From Clostridiaceae bacterium (GTDB lineage: Bacteria > Bacillota > Clostridia > Peptostreptococcales > Natronincolaceae): a DNA stretch of 64,000 nucleotides. A model generated the notes under the pieces. The model saw nothing but the letters and a program-made list of their open reading frames with translations. It was not told the origin of the DNA and made no database searches. Shown here piece by piece: positions 1-8,233 of the stretch (positions are counted from its first letter, which is position 1; every line of letters begins with the position of its first letter). Position numbers and translations under genes: made by a program. Where the stretch lies: contig JAHDLO010000014.1 in the NCBI GenBank assembly GCA_018432235.1, positions 150,767-214,766 of the forward strand, given 5' to 3'.

Positions 1-1085
1 ATGGTGGCTATGGCTAATGTACCGTAAAAATTTGATAGCTCCATCTGTATGGCATATTCCTCCCGTAGGCGTTTATCCAGCTGATAGCCTGTGATGTTTT
101 TGTGCTGCAGGCTGAGCCACAGCTTTGTGGGGTCTATGGCATATATGCCGCCATGTCCGACAGTATGCTTATGGGTACAGAGTATGCCTTGCTTGTTGGC
201 TTTAAAATTAAAGTCTTCAACTAGCTCCAATAGGCTCTCCATTAAATACTTTCCCTGAGTATCATAAATCATCAGAGCTAAATCCAGAGATGCCATTAAT
301 AAATACGAGGGACTGCTGCTCTGATGGAGCTTAAGCATAAACCTTAGCTTTTCCCTGTCTATCCTTGAGCCCTGTATATGCAGCATGGCACTTTGAGTAA
401 AGGCAGGCAGGGTTTTATGTGTGCTCTGTACCACAGCATCGGCGCCACAGTCCAATGCCGTCGGAGGCAGCTTATCACTTAATCCCAGGTGGGCCCCGTG
501 GGCTTCGTCCACCAATAATATTTTATCATATTTATGCACTGTCTCTGCAATTTTTTTTAGATCGCAGGCCACCCCATGGTAGGTTGGATAGGTTATTATC
601 ACTGCCTTTGCTTCGGGATGCGCCTTTAAAGCCGCCTCCACCTTGTCAGGGGTAATACCCAAGGCAAAGCCCTGATGAATGTCCATTTCCGGGTTGATAA
701 ATATGGGACTGCAATTCCCCAGTATCATGGCATTGATCACCGATTGATGGCAGTTTCTATTGACAATGAGCATGTCCCCGGGGCTTGTTGCCGCCATGAT
801 CATGCTGTAAATACCGGCTGTGCTACCGTTCACCAGAAAAAAGGTTTCTTCACAATTGAAGACCTCACTTGCCTTTAGCTGCGCCTTTTTTATAATCTCC
901 TTTGGGTTGTGGAGATTGTCGGTGCCCGGTATCTCAGTGGTATCCAGATAAGGCAGCATTTCTTTAAAATTTTTATAGTTGAACCGATCAAATAGCCTTC
1001 CGTTTTTATGCCCCGGCATATGAAAGGAAACCATATCCTGCTTATGTAGCTTTAAAAGCTGATCTATAATATAGGTATTACTCAT
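1..1085 (-). CDS. Orn/Lys/Arg decarboxylase family protein (YaaO-like), 3' end cut by window edge
   Basis: The frame opens with ATG at 1085, behind an AGGGAGA ribosome site, and stays open for 361 codons to the window edge, so the C-terminus is missing. It is a fold-type I PLP enzyme: FHMPGHKNG lies near residue 21, DEAHG at 193-197, and STHKTL carries the expected Schiff-base lysine at about residue 224. These are hallmarks of the Orn/Lys/Arg decarboxylase family, which decarboxylates basic amino acids to polyamines or diamines. Its nearness to gin recalls Bacillus subtilis, where yaaO lies close to csfB (gin), so a YaaO-type enzyme is the best call. Substrate specificity cannot be read from sequence. 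The N-terminus lacks the wing domain of the large inducible enterobacterial enzymes. Confidence 0.88.
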   Translation of the reverse strand, partial: MSNTYIIDQLLKLHKQDMVSFHMPGHKNGRLFDRFNYKNFKEMLPYLDTTEIPGTDNLHNPKEIIKKAQLKASEVFNCEETFFLVNGSTAGIYSMIMAATSPGDMLIVNRNCHQSVINAMILGNCSPIFINPEMDIHQGFALGITPDKVEAALKAHPEAKAVIITYPTYHGVACDLKKIAETVHKYDKILLVDEAHGAHLGLSDKLPPTALDCGADAVVQSTHKTLPAFTQSAMLHIQGSRIDREKLRFMLKLHQSSSPSYLLMASLDLALMIYDTQGKYLMESLLELVEDFNFKANKQGILCTHKHTVGHGGIYAIDPTKLWLSLQHKNITGYQLDKRLREEYAIQMELSNFYGTLAIAT

Positions 1086-1273
1086 AATTATCTCCCTTTA
1101 AACAAATATTGTCAGCTGCTATTTAATTGAGGAAGTTGCATATCAATTATTCTTTATTCTATTGCTAGGTATTTATTTCCTGTTTTTTCGTATAAAATAA
1201 AATTTTCCAGAAATACTAAAGTTAGTTATCTCAGTAGATTGCTTTTCACTTACAATATAAGGATGGTGTATAT

Positions 1274-1468
1274 ATGAGCAATAGTCAAGTAAAAAATTTG
1301 AAGGACTTAGTCCGAATTTACGGCAACCAAAAAACCGATACTGAAATTGCCCAGCTATTGGATATACCAATCGAAAGGATCAGCAGTCTGAGAAGAAACC
1401 TCTGTGGCGAAATAGACACGCCACAGCATAGCTTAGGCGATCATTCAAGCCATTTATCAAATATATGA
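1274..1468 (+). CDS. Small HTH-like protein of unknown function
   Basis: A 64-residue plus-strand ORF, divergent from the decarboxylase and ending just before a strong hairpin terminator. Residues about 20-43 (DTEIAQLLDIPIERISSLRR) look like a helix-turn-helix of the sigma-region-4 type, with a polar tail after it. Upstream spacing to AGGATGG is weakly ribosome-site-like. No family was recognised. The terminator directly after the stop supports transcription of the plus strand, and the HTH-like pattern argues against chance, but the gene remains tentative. It could be a small DNA-binding regulator of the adjacent decarboxylase (inference from position only). Confidence 0.5.
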   Translation: MSNSQVKNLKDLVRIYGNQKTDTEIAQLLDIPIERISSLRRNLCGEIDTPQHSLGDHSSHLSNI

Positions 1469-1470
1469 CT

Positions 1471-1495
1471 AAAGGACTACAGCCCGTAGTCCTTT
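1471..1495. terminator. Convergent terminator between HTH-like ORF and gin
   Basis: A perfect 10-bp stem (AAAGGACTAC / GTAGTCCTTT, loop AGCCC) is followed on the plus strand by TTTATTT. It lies directly after the plus-strand 64-codon ORF. The last stem base pairs touch the stop codon of the minus-strand gin gene, so it may serve both directions. Confidence 0.75.
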
Positions 1496-1665
1496 TATTT
1501 ATTTACCAGCTTTTTAATTTTTTCCTTGTACGCCTCATATTCCGACTGCTCATGGGTAATCTCAGTTATTTCCTTCTCACAATGGCAGCAGATATACCGG
1601 TTGTTTATATAGATACCGCTTAAATTTATTTGCTTGCATATGCAGCATTTCCTATTTGTGGCCAT
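1495..1665 (-). CDS. gin: Gin-like inhibitor of sigma-G (CsfB family)
   Basis: A 56-residue protein starting at ATG 1665. It carries two CxxC pairs, CCIC at residues 7-10 and CCHC at 26-29, separated by GIYINNRYI, then a Lys/Glu-rich helical tail. Bacillus subtilis CsfB/Gin has the same plan (CxxC, GIHLYTKFIC, C-D/H-C-E, short acidic tail). Gin is a small zinc protein that binds and inhibits the late-acting sporulation sigma factor sigma-G (and sigma-E in Bacillus). Its presence implies an endospore former. The start is supported by the family's short N-terminus rather than by a strong ribosome site; a GGGG run lies 11-14 bases upstream. Confidence 0.8.
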   Translation of the reverse strand: MATNRKCCICKQINLSGIYINNRYICCHCEKEITEITHEQSEYEAYKEKIKKLVNK

Positions 1666-1862
1666 AAGCTTATCAACCCCATTCCTTTATAGGATTATCG
1701 CCTCTTAAGAGCCATTATATTCGGGATTCCTGTACATTGTTATCGTATTTATCCTTCGTCCTTTGTACTTTTTTATTTCATAGGAAGCATTCATGATGCC
1801 TAACCACCAAGTAGAATGAAAACGAGAAATTAGTGCGCTTAATCCCACTTTAAGACAGAACA

Positions 1863-1906
1863 AAGTCCATTGCTATAGGTGACTTCACCCCTTTGGCAAC
1901 GGACTT
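1863..1906 (-). terminator. Probable terminator of the 161-residue membrane protein gene
   Basis: Read on the minus strand, AAGTCCGTTGC pairs with GCAATGGACTT (11 pairs including one G-U), and an inner GGTG/CACC pair closes the loop. It starts 6 bases past the stop codon of the upstream gene. The T-run is weak (TGTTCTG), so termination is probable rather than certain. Confidence 0.45.
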
Positions 1907-1912
1907 AATCTT

Positions 1913-2398
1913 TTAAAGATTGGCCTGTATTTCGTTATATAGTGCTTCGCTTGGCTGTATTATAAAACGAAAGCTTTCATTGTTTTGCTTGAACTGACCA
2001 ATATATACACCATTGCCCTTTGTACGGCAGGACAGTATATAGGTTTTTGTGCATTTGGTCAGTTTCTTCGCCTTATCTGCCGGACGAATCCACTCTATCT
2101 CGTTTATCTTTAGCTTCAAGACCTTAGTTTCCTTTTTACCTACATGCTTATAAAAGATGATTTCATCTGCAATTAACAGGTAGGTATATCTTGCAGCTTT
2201 TTTCTTTATAAGATAAATAATTCCAAAAATTATTGCAAGAACTATTGCCGAGTTCATGGTCCCTGCTATAAGCCTTGGCAGTCTGCTGATTAAAACCAAG
2301 CTAAGCTGAAATCCAATGATTAAACCAAATAAATAAAGTGCTGATTTCCACAATGGCCTCTGGGGCTGACAATTAGTATGCCTTATCAACGATGACAT
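1913..2398 (-). CDS. Two-helix membrane protein with soluble C-terminal domain, unknown function
   Basis: A 161-residue protein with a GAAGGAG ribosome site upstream of ATG 2398. Residues about 18-40 and 48-66 are hydrophobic and should form a membrane hairpin. The remaining 95 residues (LLIADEIIFYKHV through QPSEALYNEIQANL) alternate beta-like strands and end in a helix, the layout of bacterial PH-like domains behind paired transmembrane helices; that resemblance is inference. No catalytic motif is visible. It probably has its own promoter, because a hairpin terminator sits 65 bases upstream. Confidence 0.6.
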   Translation of the reverse strand: MSSLIRHTNCQPQRPLWKSALYLFGLIIGFQLSLVLISRLPRLIAGTMNSAIVLAIIFGIIYLIKKKAARYTYLLIADEIIFYKHVGKKETKVLKLKINEIEWIRPADKAKKLTKCTKTYILSCRTKGNGVYIGQFKQNNESFRFIIQPSEALYNEIQANL

Positions 2399-2462
2399 AA
2401 GTTCACTCCTTCAAATTAATCCTTAACTATAATATCACTAAAGGATTTAGATGACAAGAACA

Positions 2463-2481
2463 AAAACACTTCGTGTGTTTT
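2463..2481 (-). terminator. Hairpin with T-run upstream of the 161-residue gene
   Basis: AAAACAC and GTGTTTT pair around a 5-base loop, and the minus strand continues as TTTTTGTTCTT. It lies 65 bases upstream of the next minus-strand start, so it would end a transcript coming from the GC-rich segment to its right, or attenuate the downstream gene. Confidence 0.5.
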
Positions 2482-2602
2482 GTTGCCAGGTAACCCCTGT
2501 GTTCCCTAGGACGCTTCGCTGTACCCGCCTCATTGACGATAAGAGGGTTCCCCTTAACAGCCCCCATTGCATAAGATTTGAAAATAAATCTCTTATACAA
2601 AA
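2482..2602 (-). ncRNA. Candidate structured RNA or leader, identity unknown
   Basis: This stretch between two minus-strand hairpins is richer in G+C than its surroundings and encodes no convincing protein. On the minus strand it contains several short complementary segments, for example ACCC and CCTC with GAGG and GGGT near 2525-2555, and AGCGAAGCG near 2512-2520. The left-hand hairpin at 2463-2481 with its T-run would be its terminator. It could be a free small RNA, a riboswitch-type leader of the 161-residue gene, or a relic of a mobile element. No known RNA class was recognised. Confidence 0.3.
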
Positions 2603-2638
2603 AAATAGTCCTATTTTGCTATACAAAAGGGACTATTT
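2603..2638 (-). terminator. Hairpin terminator after the 61-residue membrane peptide gene
   Basis: AAATAGTCC and GGACTATTT form 9 pairs, extended inward by TTTTG/CAAAA, with T-rich sequence on the minus strand afterwards. The stem includes the stop codon of the upstream minus-strand gene (2633-2635). Confidence 0.65.
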
Positions 2639-2818
2639 GACAACTCTTAAACGAGGTGTGGGCACCTCTTCATTTTGGTAATTTTTAACCCTTACAGTCT
2701 TTGGTCTCGTCGTTCCTCTAGCCTCTTCAACCGTCAATTGTATGAGGGTGAGAAAGAATATTCCTATAGGAATTACCAGTACTGCTAAAAACGCTATTGA
2801 AGCAAAATAGTTAAGCAT
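2633..2818 (-). CDS. Small single-span membrane protein, unknown function
   Basis: A 61-residue protein. ATG 2818 is chosen over the upstream in-frame start because GGAGGG lies 6 bases before it. Residues about 4-29 (YFASIAFLAVLVIPIGIFFL and onward) form one hydrophobic helix, followed by a basic cytoplasmic-type tail. It lies downstream of the cobalamin operon but beyond that operon's terminator, so it is probably a separate unit. No family was recognised. The strong ribosome site and the hairpin at its end support a real gene. Confidence 0.6.
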   Translation of the reverse strand: MLNYFASIAFLAVLVIPIGIFFLTLIQLTVEEARGTTRPKTVRVKNYQNEEVPTPRLRVVK

Positions 2819-2971
2819 CCTAAGCCCTCCCTGTGTTCCTTCCTGTTGTTTTGTGAAGTATAGGAAATAGTTTTTACTGTAATTATATGCAGTACTTATA
2901 ATAATTCTATAGCTTCTTGTAAAATCCTGCAAAGGTAAATGGTTATTAGGTCCTATTTTGTAGAAAAATAA

Positions 2972-2991
2972 ACATATCCCAAAGGATATGT
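2972..2991 (-). terminator. Terminator of the hem-cbi operon
   Basis: ACATATCC / GGATATGT, loop of four, then TTATTTTT on the minus strand, two bases after the cbiJ stop codon. This marks the end of the long tetrapyrrole transcript. Confidence 0.75.
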
Positions 2992-2993
2992 CT

Positions 2994-3761
2994 TCATACT
3001 GAAGGCTCCGTTATTAATCCATTTATGACATTAAGCAGCTCCTCTAAGCTACTATAGGTATTAGGATAATCTATTTTAGGTCTGTCGATCATTATAATGG
3101 GTATGCCAAGGCTTCTGCAGGCCTTTAGCTTTTCTTCCGTACCCCCGGCAGCACCGCTATCCTTTGTTACCACCACCGCAGCTCTATGGGCCTTGAACAT
3201 CGTTATATTCATATCTGTGGTGAAGGGTCCCTTCATGGCAATCAGATTGTCGGCTGTTAAGCCATAGCCCTCGCACTTTTTGATCACCTCTGAGGTGGGG
3301 AGAACTCTGGCAGTGATACGTTCAATGTCAATTTGCTTTAAAAATGCCGGAAGCTGATTGCTGCCGACGGTGAGAAAGACCCTGCCTTCTATTGCAGCAG
3401 CCAGCTCTGCAGCCTCTTTATAATCCCTTGCTCTAATGACTTCTTCAGCAGCTGCTTCGGTGGTCTTTCTTTCGTATCTAAAATACTGTATGTTTTTTTC
3501 GCCGCTGATGCTGATTGCCAGCTGCGAGATATTTTCAGCATAGGGATGCGTAATGTCTACAACGTATTTAATGCCTCTTACCTCTATTAGCTCCACTAGG
3601 GCGGCTTCATCCAGCCTACCGGATAGTATCTGGCAATTGCAGGCGCTTATGCACTCAGCACCATGAGGGGTAGTGACGGTGGCCACCACTTCGGTGGTGA
3701 TTTGCTCCAACGCCTTCAGCAGAAGCCTACCCTCTGAGGTTCCGCACAATACTAAAATCAT
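2994..3761 (-). CDS. cbiJ: Cobalt-precorrin-6A reductase
   Basis: At 255 residues it has the family's usual length. LCGTSEGRLL near the N-terminus is the characteristic first motif of CobK/CbiJ; VDITHPYA near residue 90 and VTKDSGAAGG near 200 are further conserved blocks. The enzyme reduces cobalt-precorrin-6A with a nicotinamide cofactor in the cytoplasm. It is the last gene of the operon; its start overlaps the cbiH stop by 4 bases (ATGA), which indicates translational coupling. Confidence 0.92.
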   Translation of the reverse strand: MILVLCGTSEGRLLLKALEQITTEVVATVTTPHGAECISACNCQILSGRLDEAALVELIEVRGIKYVVDITHPYAENISQLAISISGEKNIQYFRYERKTTEAAAEEVIRARDYKEAAELAAAIEGRVFLTVGSNQLPAFLKQIDIERITARVLPTSEVIKKCEGYGLTADNLIAMKGPFTTDMNITMFKAHRAAVVVTKDSGAAGGTEEKLKACRSLGIPIIMIDRPKIDYPNTYSSLEELLNVINGLITEPSV

Positions 3762-4498
3762 ACAGAATAGCCCCTTGGGGTTATCATTTTGCCATTTTTT
3801 ATGTAGGTATTGCTGTTGCCTATAATCACTATAGTCAGCATATCTATTTTATGGGTCAGCATATCCTCCAGCTTTGTCATCGTTACCTCCGATTGACCCC
3901 GTTTTGCATTTCTGACAATGCCAACTGGCGTATCAGGGCTTTTGTAGGTCAATAGTATCTCCTTTGTCTCCTCTATATGGGTGACTCTTTGGCTGCTCTT
4001 TGGATTGTATAGGGCTATGACAAAATCCCCATCTGCTGCGCAATGAATTCTCTTCCTTATCCTATCCCAGTCGGTGAGGCAGTCACTTAGGCTTATAATT
4101 GCAAAATCATGCATTAGCGGCGCTCCCAAAATGGCAGCCGCTGCACTGACGGCTGTAACCCCCGGGATAATCTCTACAGCAATATCACTCTTTAGCTGCT
4201 CCTTTACCTCCAGCAGTATACCAGCCATGCCGTATATTCCTGGATCTCCGCTACTGACCAAGGCCACCTCCCGGCCCTCCTCCGCCAGCTTAACAGCAGT
4301 TTCACAACGCTCAACCTCCCGTCGCATGCCGTTGGATATCATTGTCTTGCCCTCAATTAAGGGCTTTATTAAATCAATATAGGTTTTATAGCCTACGATG
4401 GTATCTGCTGCCGCTATGGCATTTTTAGCCTCCGGGGTAATATAGCTATGATCTCCCGGGCCCAGGCCCACAACCCAAACCTTACCTGCTTTATTCAT
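3758..4498 (-). CDS. cbiH: Cobalt-precorrin-3 (C17) methyltransferase
   Basis: A 246-residue SAM-dependent tetrapyrrole methylase: VVGLGPGDHSYITPEA at residues about 9-24 and VSSGDPGIYGMAG near 80 are the two SAM/precorrin loops, and EIIPGVTAVSAAAA follows near 108. CbiH methylates C17 and drives ring contraction, working next to CbiG. Family-level assignment is firm. The specific position is supported by the motif variants and by its place between cbiG and cbiJ. Its start overlaps the cbiG 3' end by 8 bases. Confidence 0.93.
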   Translation of the reverse strand: MNKAGKVWVVGLGPGDHSYITPEAKNAIAAADTIVGYKTYIDLIKPLIEGKTMISNGMRREVERCETAVKLAEEGREVALVSSGDPGIYGMAGILLEVKEQLKSDIAVEIIPGVTAVSAAAAILGAPLMHDFAIISLSDCLTDWDRIRKRIHCAADGDFVIALYNPKSSQRVTHIEETKEILLTYKSPDTPVGIVRNAKRGQSEVTMTKLEDMLTHKIDMLTIVIIGNSNTYIKNGKMITPRGYSV

Positions 4499-5543
4499 TA
4501 TCCATCACCCCACTCTTAATCTCTGCCAATGAAATTGTAACGCCATCGCCCCGCCATTTTTCCAGCAGCAGCCTGCCGCCATTACTGCCGATATAGGCAC
4601 AGGGTCCGCTGACGGCTGTAACCCCCACTGCTTCCTTCACAAAGGCTGAGGATTTAAAAAGCCCCTCCACCTTTCTTATTGCCTCAGGCGACACGATTTC
4701 CAGAGGAACCCTTAGGTCCTCCGCCGTCGCCAGCAAGCCCGCCTCTCGGGCCTTTATGTCTATCGTCACCAGCTTTTGAATACTGTGTATAGAGACTCCC
4801 GCCTGTTGAAGGGCTGACTGTATAGCCCTCTGTATAGCCTCTGCTGCCGTAGCTGCTTTACAGCCCACACCCACAACGATATTTCTGGGATAAAGCTGTA
4901 TTAGCCCCTTCGCCATTGGTCCTAATTCCCTGTTGCTGACATAGACGCCATAGGCATAGGCGCTGAGGGCCTCAAGGCTATTTACCCTTTTGTACGCCTG
5001 AGGTACAGACAAAGCCTCCTCTGTCTCTGAATAGATGCCGACATAACCACCATCCACCATGTAGGCGGTTATCTCCTTTGCTGTTTCCCAATCCCAGAGG
5101 CTGCAATTGTTATCCAGAGCCAGCATATCGACTGAAATCAACCCCTTAATATCAGAGGCGGTGGTTATAATCGGTCTTGCTCCGATGGCCGCTCCAAGCC
5201 TTTCAGCCCAGAAATTTGCTCCCCCCACATGCCCGGACAGCAGGCTGATTATATGATTGCCCTTATCGTCCAGCACCAGCACCGCAGGGTCCTTTGTTTT
5301 GTCCTGTAGCAGGGGGGCAATCAGCCTGACGGCTATCCCTGTCGCCATTATAAATATTATAAGCTCCGCAGTATAAAAGCTTTCCGCCACCAATTCCCTT
5401 AAGGGCTTTTCCATCGGTAGGGTTGAGCCTCCCTCCACATGAAATTTCGCCATAGCATAGGCCTTTGCCTCCGGTAGCCACTGCTTCAGCCTTTGAGCCA
5501 ACAGGGCGCCATCCCTTGTAACACTGAATATTACCGTTTTCAT
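4491..5543 (-). CDS. cbiG: Cobalt-precorrin-5A hydrolase
   Basis: A 350-residue protein. The N-terminal half has MATGIAVRLIAPLL near 66-79 and HIISLLSGHVGGAN near 97-110, typical of the CbiG central module. The C-terminal half (VVGVGCKAATAAEA near 223) is the CobE/CbiG C-terminal domain. CbiG opens the delta-lactone of cobalt-precorrin-5A and releases acetaldehyde, a step specific to the anaerobic pathway. It overlaps cbiF by 4 bases and cbiH by 8, as expected in a coupled operon. Confidence 0.93.
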   Translation of the reverse strand: MKTVIFSVTRDGALLAQRLKQWLPEAKAYAMAKFHVEGGSTLPMEKPLRELVAESFYTAELIIFIMATGIAVRLIAPLLQDKTKDPAVLVLDDKGNHIISLLSGHVGGANFWAERLGAAIGARPIITTASDIKGLISVDMLALDNNCSLWDWETAKEITAYMVDGGYVGIYSETEEALSVPQAYKRVNSLEALSAYAYGVYVSNRELGPMAKGLIQLYPRNIVVGVGCKAATAAEAIQRAIQSALQQAGVSIHSIQKLVTIDIKAREAGLLATAEDLRVPLEIVSPEAIRKVEGLFKSSAFVKEAVGVTAVSGPCAYIGSNGGRLLLEKWRGDGVTISLAEIKSGVMDNE

Positions 5544-6298
5544 TCCTTAGCACTCCTGTATTCGTGGCTAAAGCCTTTATCATAGAGCTTGGAAAGGGCA
5601 TACCTATCCCCCAAAAAATTGCCCACCAGTATCTGGGCGGTTTTAGTTATGTTTTCAGCTTTAACCCTCTCAGAAATATTTTCCAGAGTCCCCAATAGGA
5701 TTTTTTCATCCGGCCAGCTGGCCCTTTGCACCACTGCCACCGGCGTTTCCTTTGGATAAGCGGTTATAAGCTCCGCCACCACCTCTTCGATCATATGCAC
5801 CGACAAAAATATCGCCATCGTTGCCTGATGGGTCGCCAATTCCCTTAGACTCTCTCCTGTTGGGACAGGGGTTCTTCCCTCCAATCTGGTCAATATCACC
5901 GTCTGAGATACCTCCGGAAGGGTAAATTCCTTTTTTAGAGCTGCTGCCGACGCTACAAAGGAGCTTACCCCAGGGATCACTTCATAGCTGATGCTTAGCT
6001 CCTCCAGTCGGTCCATCTGCTCCCTGATTGCCCCATATATGCTGGGGTCTCCTGTATGGAGTCTTGCCACCATTAACCCCTGCTCTACTGCAATCCTCAT
6101 TATCTCAACAACCTCCTCCAAGGTCATGGCGGCGCTATTGTATAGCCTTGACTCTTTCCTGCAATCCGTCAGCAGCATTGGGTTTACCAAGGAGCCTGCA
6201 TATATGATGACGTCGGCTGCTTTGAGAAGCCTATGCCCCTTAAGGGTGATCAGATCAGGATCACCGGGCCCGGCTCCTATAAAATATACATTAGACAT
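5540..6298 (-). CDS. cbiF: Cobalt-precorrin-4 (C11) methyltransferase
   Basis: A 252-residue tetrapyrrole methylase. [16 protein letters not shown] at residues 6-21, [14 protein letters not shown] near 78 and [16 protein letters not shown] near 105 are the family blocks; RLHTGDPS is the variant usual for CbiF/CobM. It transfers a methyl group from SAM to C11 of cobalt-precorrin-4. The gap to cbiL upstream is 6 bases and the downstream overlap with cbiG is 4 bases. Confidence 0.94.
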   Translation of the reverse strand: MSNVYFIGAGPGDPDLITLKGHRLLKAADVIIYAGSLVNPMLLTDCRKESRLYNSAAMTLEEVVEIMRIAVEQGLMVARLHTGDPSIYGAIREQMDRLEELSISYEVIPGVSSFVASAAALKKEFTLPEVSQTVILTRLEGRTPVPTGESLRELATHQATMAIFLSVHMIEEVVAELITAYPKETPVAVVQRASWPDEKILLGTLENISERVKAENITKTAQILVGNFLGDRYALSKLYDKGFSHEYRSAKE

Positions 6299-6304
6299 TC
6301 TGCT

Positions 6305-7021
6305 TCACTCCCTTCCCTCGATTGGCTTGCTTTTCAATATAACGGTGCTTAAATAGGGGGGCTTGTTTTCCTTTAGGTCTAAAAGACTATAGCTAATGCT
6401 CTCCTGATTTTGACCGCATTTGCTGACCATGACATAATTATTTTGAAGCTGATTTTCCTCAATGATTTCAGCCAGCCTAAGGGGGGCCTGCGACACCTTC
6501 ATCACCACAGCCTCCGCCCCCTTTGCTATGGCCGCCTCTAAGAGGTCGGTGTCCTCTGTCATGGGGAAAATCAACAGGGGCTTATCCCCCTCCGCCAAGG
6601 GCAAATTTAAATGGCTGGCTATAGCCCCAAAGGAGGTAATCCCTGGTACTGTCCTAACCTCATGGCCGTAGGACCTCACCAGCCTGTTTATATAAATATA
6701 AGTGCTGTAGAGCATGGGGTCCCCCAGAGTTAAAAATACAACAGTCCTTCCCTTCTCCAGCTCCAAAGCAATTTCCTCGGCATTCCTCTGCCAATGCTGC
6801 TGCAGGGTTTCTTTGCAGCTGATCATAGGAAATATCATTTTCCTGAGCTCCGTGGCTTCTTTGATATATGTCGTCACAATATTCAGGGCTATGCTTTCCT
6901 CCTGCTGCCTGCTGCAGGGGGCAATGATTATATCCGCCGCTTCGATGGCCCTTACTGCCTTGATGGTCAAAAGCTCCGGGTCCCCAGGACCTACGCCGAT
7001 ACCGATTAGACTTCCCTTCAT
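6305..7021 (-). CDS. cbiL: Cobalt-factor II / precorrin-2 (C20) methyltransferase
   Basis: A 238-residue SAM-dependent methylase with GIGVGPGDPELLTIKAV at residues 7-23, FLTLGDPMLYSTYIY near 95 and VPGITSFGAIASHLNLPL near 123; the LGDP-xxYST variant is characteristic of CbiL/CobI. It methylates C20 of cobalt-sirohydrochlorin, the first committed step toward the corrin ring after cobalt insertion. It overlaps cbiT by 4 bases. Confidence 0.93.
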   Translation of the reverse strand: MKGSLIGIGVGPGDPELLTIKAVRAIEAADIIIAPCSRQQEESIALNIVTTYIKEATELRKMIFPMISCKETLQQHWQRNAEEIALELEKGRTVVFLTLGDPMLYSTYIYINRLVRSYGHEVRTVPGITSFGAIASHLNLPLAEGDKPLLIFPMTEDTDLLEAAIAKGAEAVVMKVSQAPLRLAEIIEENQLQNNYVMVSKCGQNQESISYSLLDLKENKPPYLSTVILKSKPIEGRE

Positions 7022-7620
7022 TTGCTTGCCCCCTTCATTGCCGAAATAATATTTATGCTGTTTTGTGCCGCCATTAGGGTATACTTCCCGGTGCTTCTCC
7101 CCTTTGAAATGCCTAGTGCAACCACCTCTATCGCCTCGAAGCCCCTTTGCTTAAGCTCCGCCATGGCATGATATAGATTTTCAATCGTAACTGTTGTCAA
7201 TACCAGCCTGCCCTCCTCCGGAAGCCTATCAGAAGCTATTTTTATAAGCTCCGCCAGCTCTCCGTCGCTGCCGCCTATAAAAATCCTGTCAAAGGCAGGG
7301 ATGCCCTTTAATGCTTCTGCCCCTCTACCTGCTATAATATTTATGTTATCGGCCCCAAAGGCCCTTTTGTTTTCTTCTATAAGCGCAATGGCCTCTGCCT
7401 TATATTCTATGCTGTAGATATATCCCTCTGTTGCATGCAATGCCGCCTCGATGGAAACCGAGCCTGTGCCCGCCCCTACGTCTGCCAAAACACTGTCCTT
7501 ATTTAATCGTAGCTTTGACATTACGACTGCCCGTACCTCCTCCTTCGTCATAGGAACCTTTCCTCTGATAAAGAGCTCATCCGGGATGCCAAAGCTAATA
7601 AAGGGCCATCTTTTACTCAT
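7018..7620 (-). CDS. cbiT: Cobalt-precorrin-6B/7 C15-methyltransferase and C12 decarboxylase subunit
   Basis: A 200-residue class I methyltransferase: DVGAGTGSVSIEAAL near 43-57 is the SAM-binding glycine loop, and GIPDELFIRG near the N-terminus is the conserved CbiT start block. CbiT methylates C15 and decarboxylates the C12 acetate; in aerobic organisms it is fused to CbiE as CobL. Here cbiE and cbiT are separate genes overlapping by 8 bases, the usual anaerobic arrangement. Confidence 0.93.
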   Translation of the reverse strand: MSKRWPFISFGIPDELFIRGKVPMTKEEVRAVVMSKLRLNKDSVLADVGAGTGSVSIEAALHATEGYIYSIEYKAEAIALIEENKRAFGADNINIIAGRGAEALKGIPAFDRIFIGGSDGELAELIKIASDRLPEEGRLVLTTVTIENLYHAMAELKQRGFEAIEVVALGISKGRSTGKYTLMAAQNSINIISAMKGASK

Positions 7621-8233
7621 TTATTATCACCACCACACACATTTGATAGGGCGCACCATCTTTTATCGCCTCGGGTGTCCCCCTCAATATTCGCTCCTCC
7701 GGGTAGGACAAATTTTCTCCTACCACCATATGCACATTGGCAAGACCTTCTATTATAAGGGTGTCAGCCAATTTTTCCGGTGAAAATATAGCGTCCGTCA
7801 GAAGGGCAATTTTACCTACCCGTCTTATTTCATCAATAAAATTCGCCTGCTTTCCATGAAGACTCATCAAGGAAAAATCCTGCCACGGTAGCTTTATCCT
7901 GGAAAAGAGATATTGTAAAGCGCTTATCCCGGGAATAACCTCCAGCTCCTCCTCTGAAAAATTTCTTCTAATCAGGCCCAGAATGCTATAAAAGCCGCTG
8001 TCGCCGGAGACCACTACACCAATTTTTTTGTTGGCTCTATTCTCCTTAGCATACTGAATGATTTCCTCCATCCTTTTAGGCAGAGGTATTTTTTCCCCCT
8101 TAAACTCCGGGAATATGGCAAGATTCCTGTCGCCGCCTATAAGCACCTGACATTCATTTATTGTTTTGAGGGCAATGGGCAGTACATATTCCCTTGCTCC
8201 GGGACCTATCCCTATAACCGCTATATTATTCAT
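7613..8233 (-). CDS. cbiE: Cobalt-precorrin-7 (C5) methyltransferase
   Basis: A 206-residue tetrapyrrole methylase with VIGIGPGAREYVLPIAL at residues 5-21, VVVSGDSGFYSILGL near 74 and VIPGISALQYLFSRI near 99; SGDSGFYS is the CbiE signature. It methylates C5. It overlaps both neighbours by 8 bases (cbiD stop, cbiT start), so its translation is probably coupled to them. Confidence 0.93.
   Translation of the reverse strand: MNNIAVIGIGPGAREYVLPIALKTINECQVLIGGDRNLAIFPEFKGEKIPLPKRMEEIIQYAKENRANKKIGVVVSGDSGFYSILGLIRRNFSEEELEVIPGISALQYLFSRIKLPWQDFSLMSLHGKQANFIDEIRRVGKIALLTDAIFSPEKLADTLIIEGLANVHMVVGENLSYPEERILRGTPEAIKDGAPYQMCVVVIINE

Noticed and set aside
2451..2681. A 76-codon plus-strand frame over the GC-rich segment
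   Set aside because: It crosses two hairpins and the 3' end of the minus-strand small membrane gene, has no ribosome site and no plausible protein pattern.
4074..4382. Long antisense frames inside the cbi and hem genes (for example 4074-4382, 5991-6356, 15141-15584)
   Set aside because: They are reflections of codon bias in well-identified minus-strand genes and lack ribosome sites.
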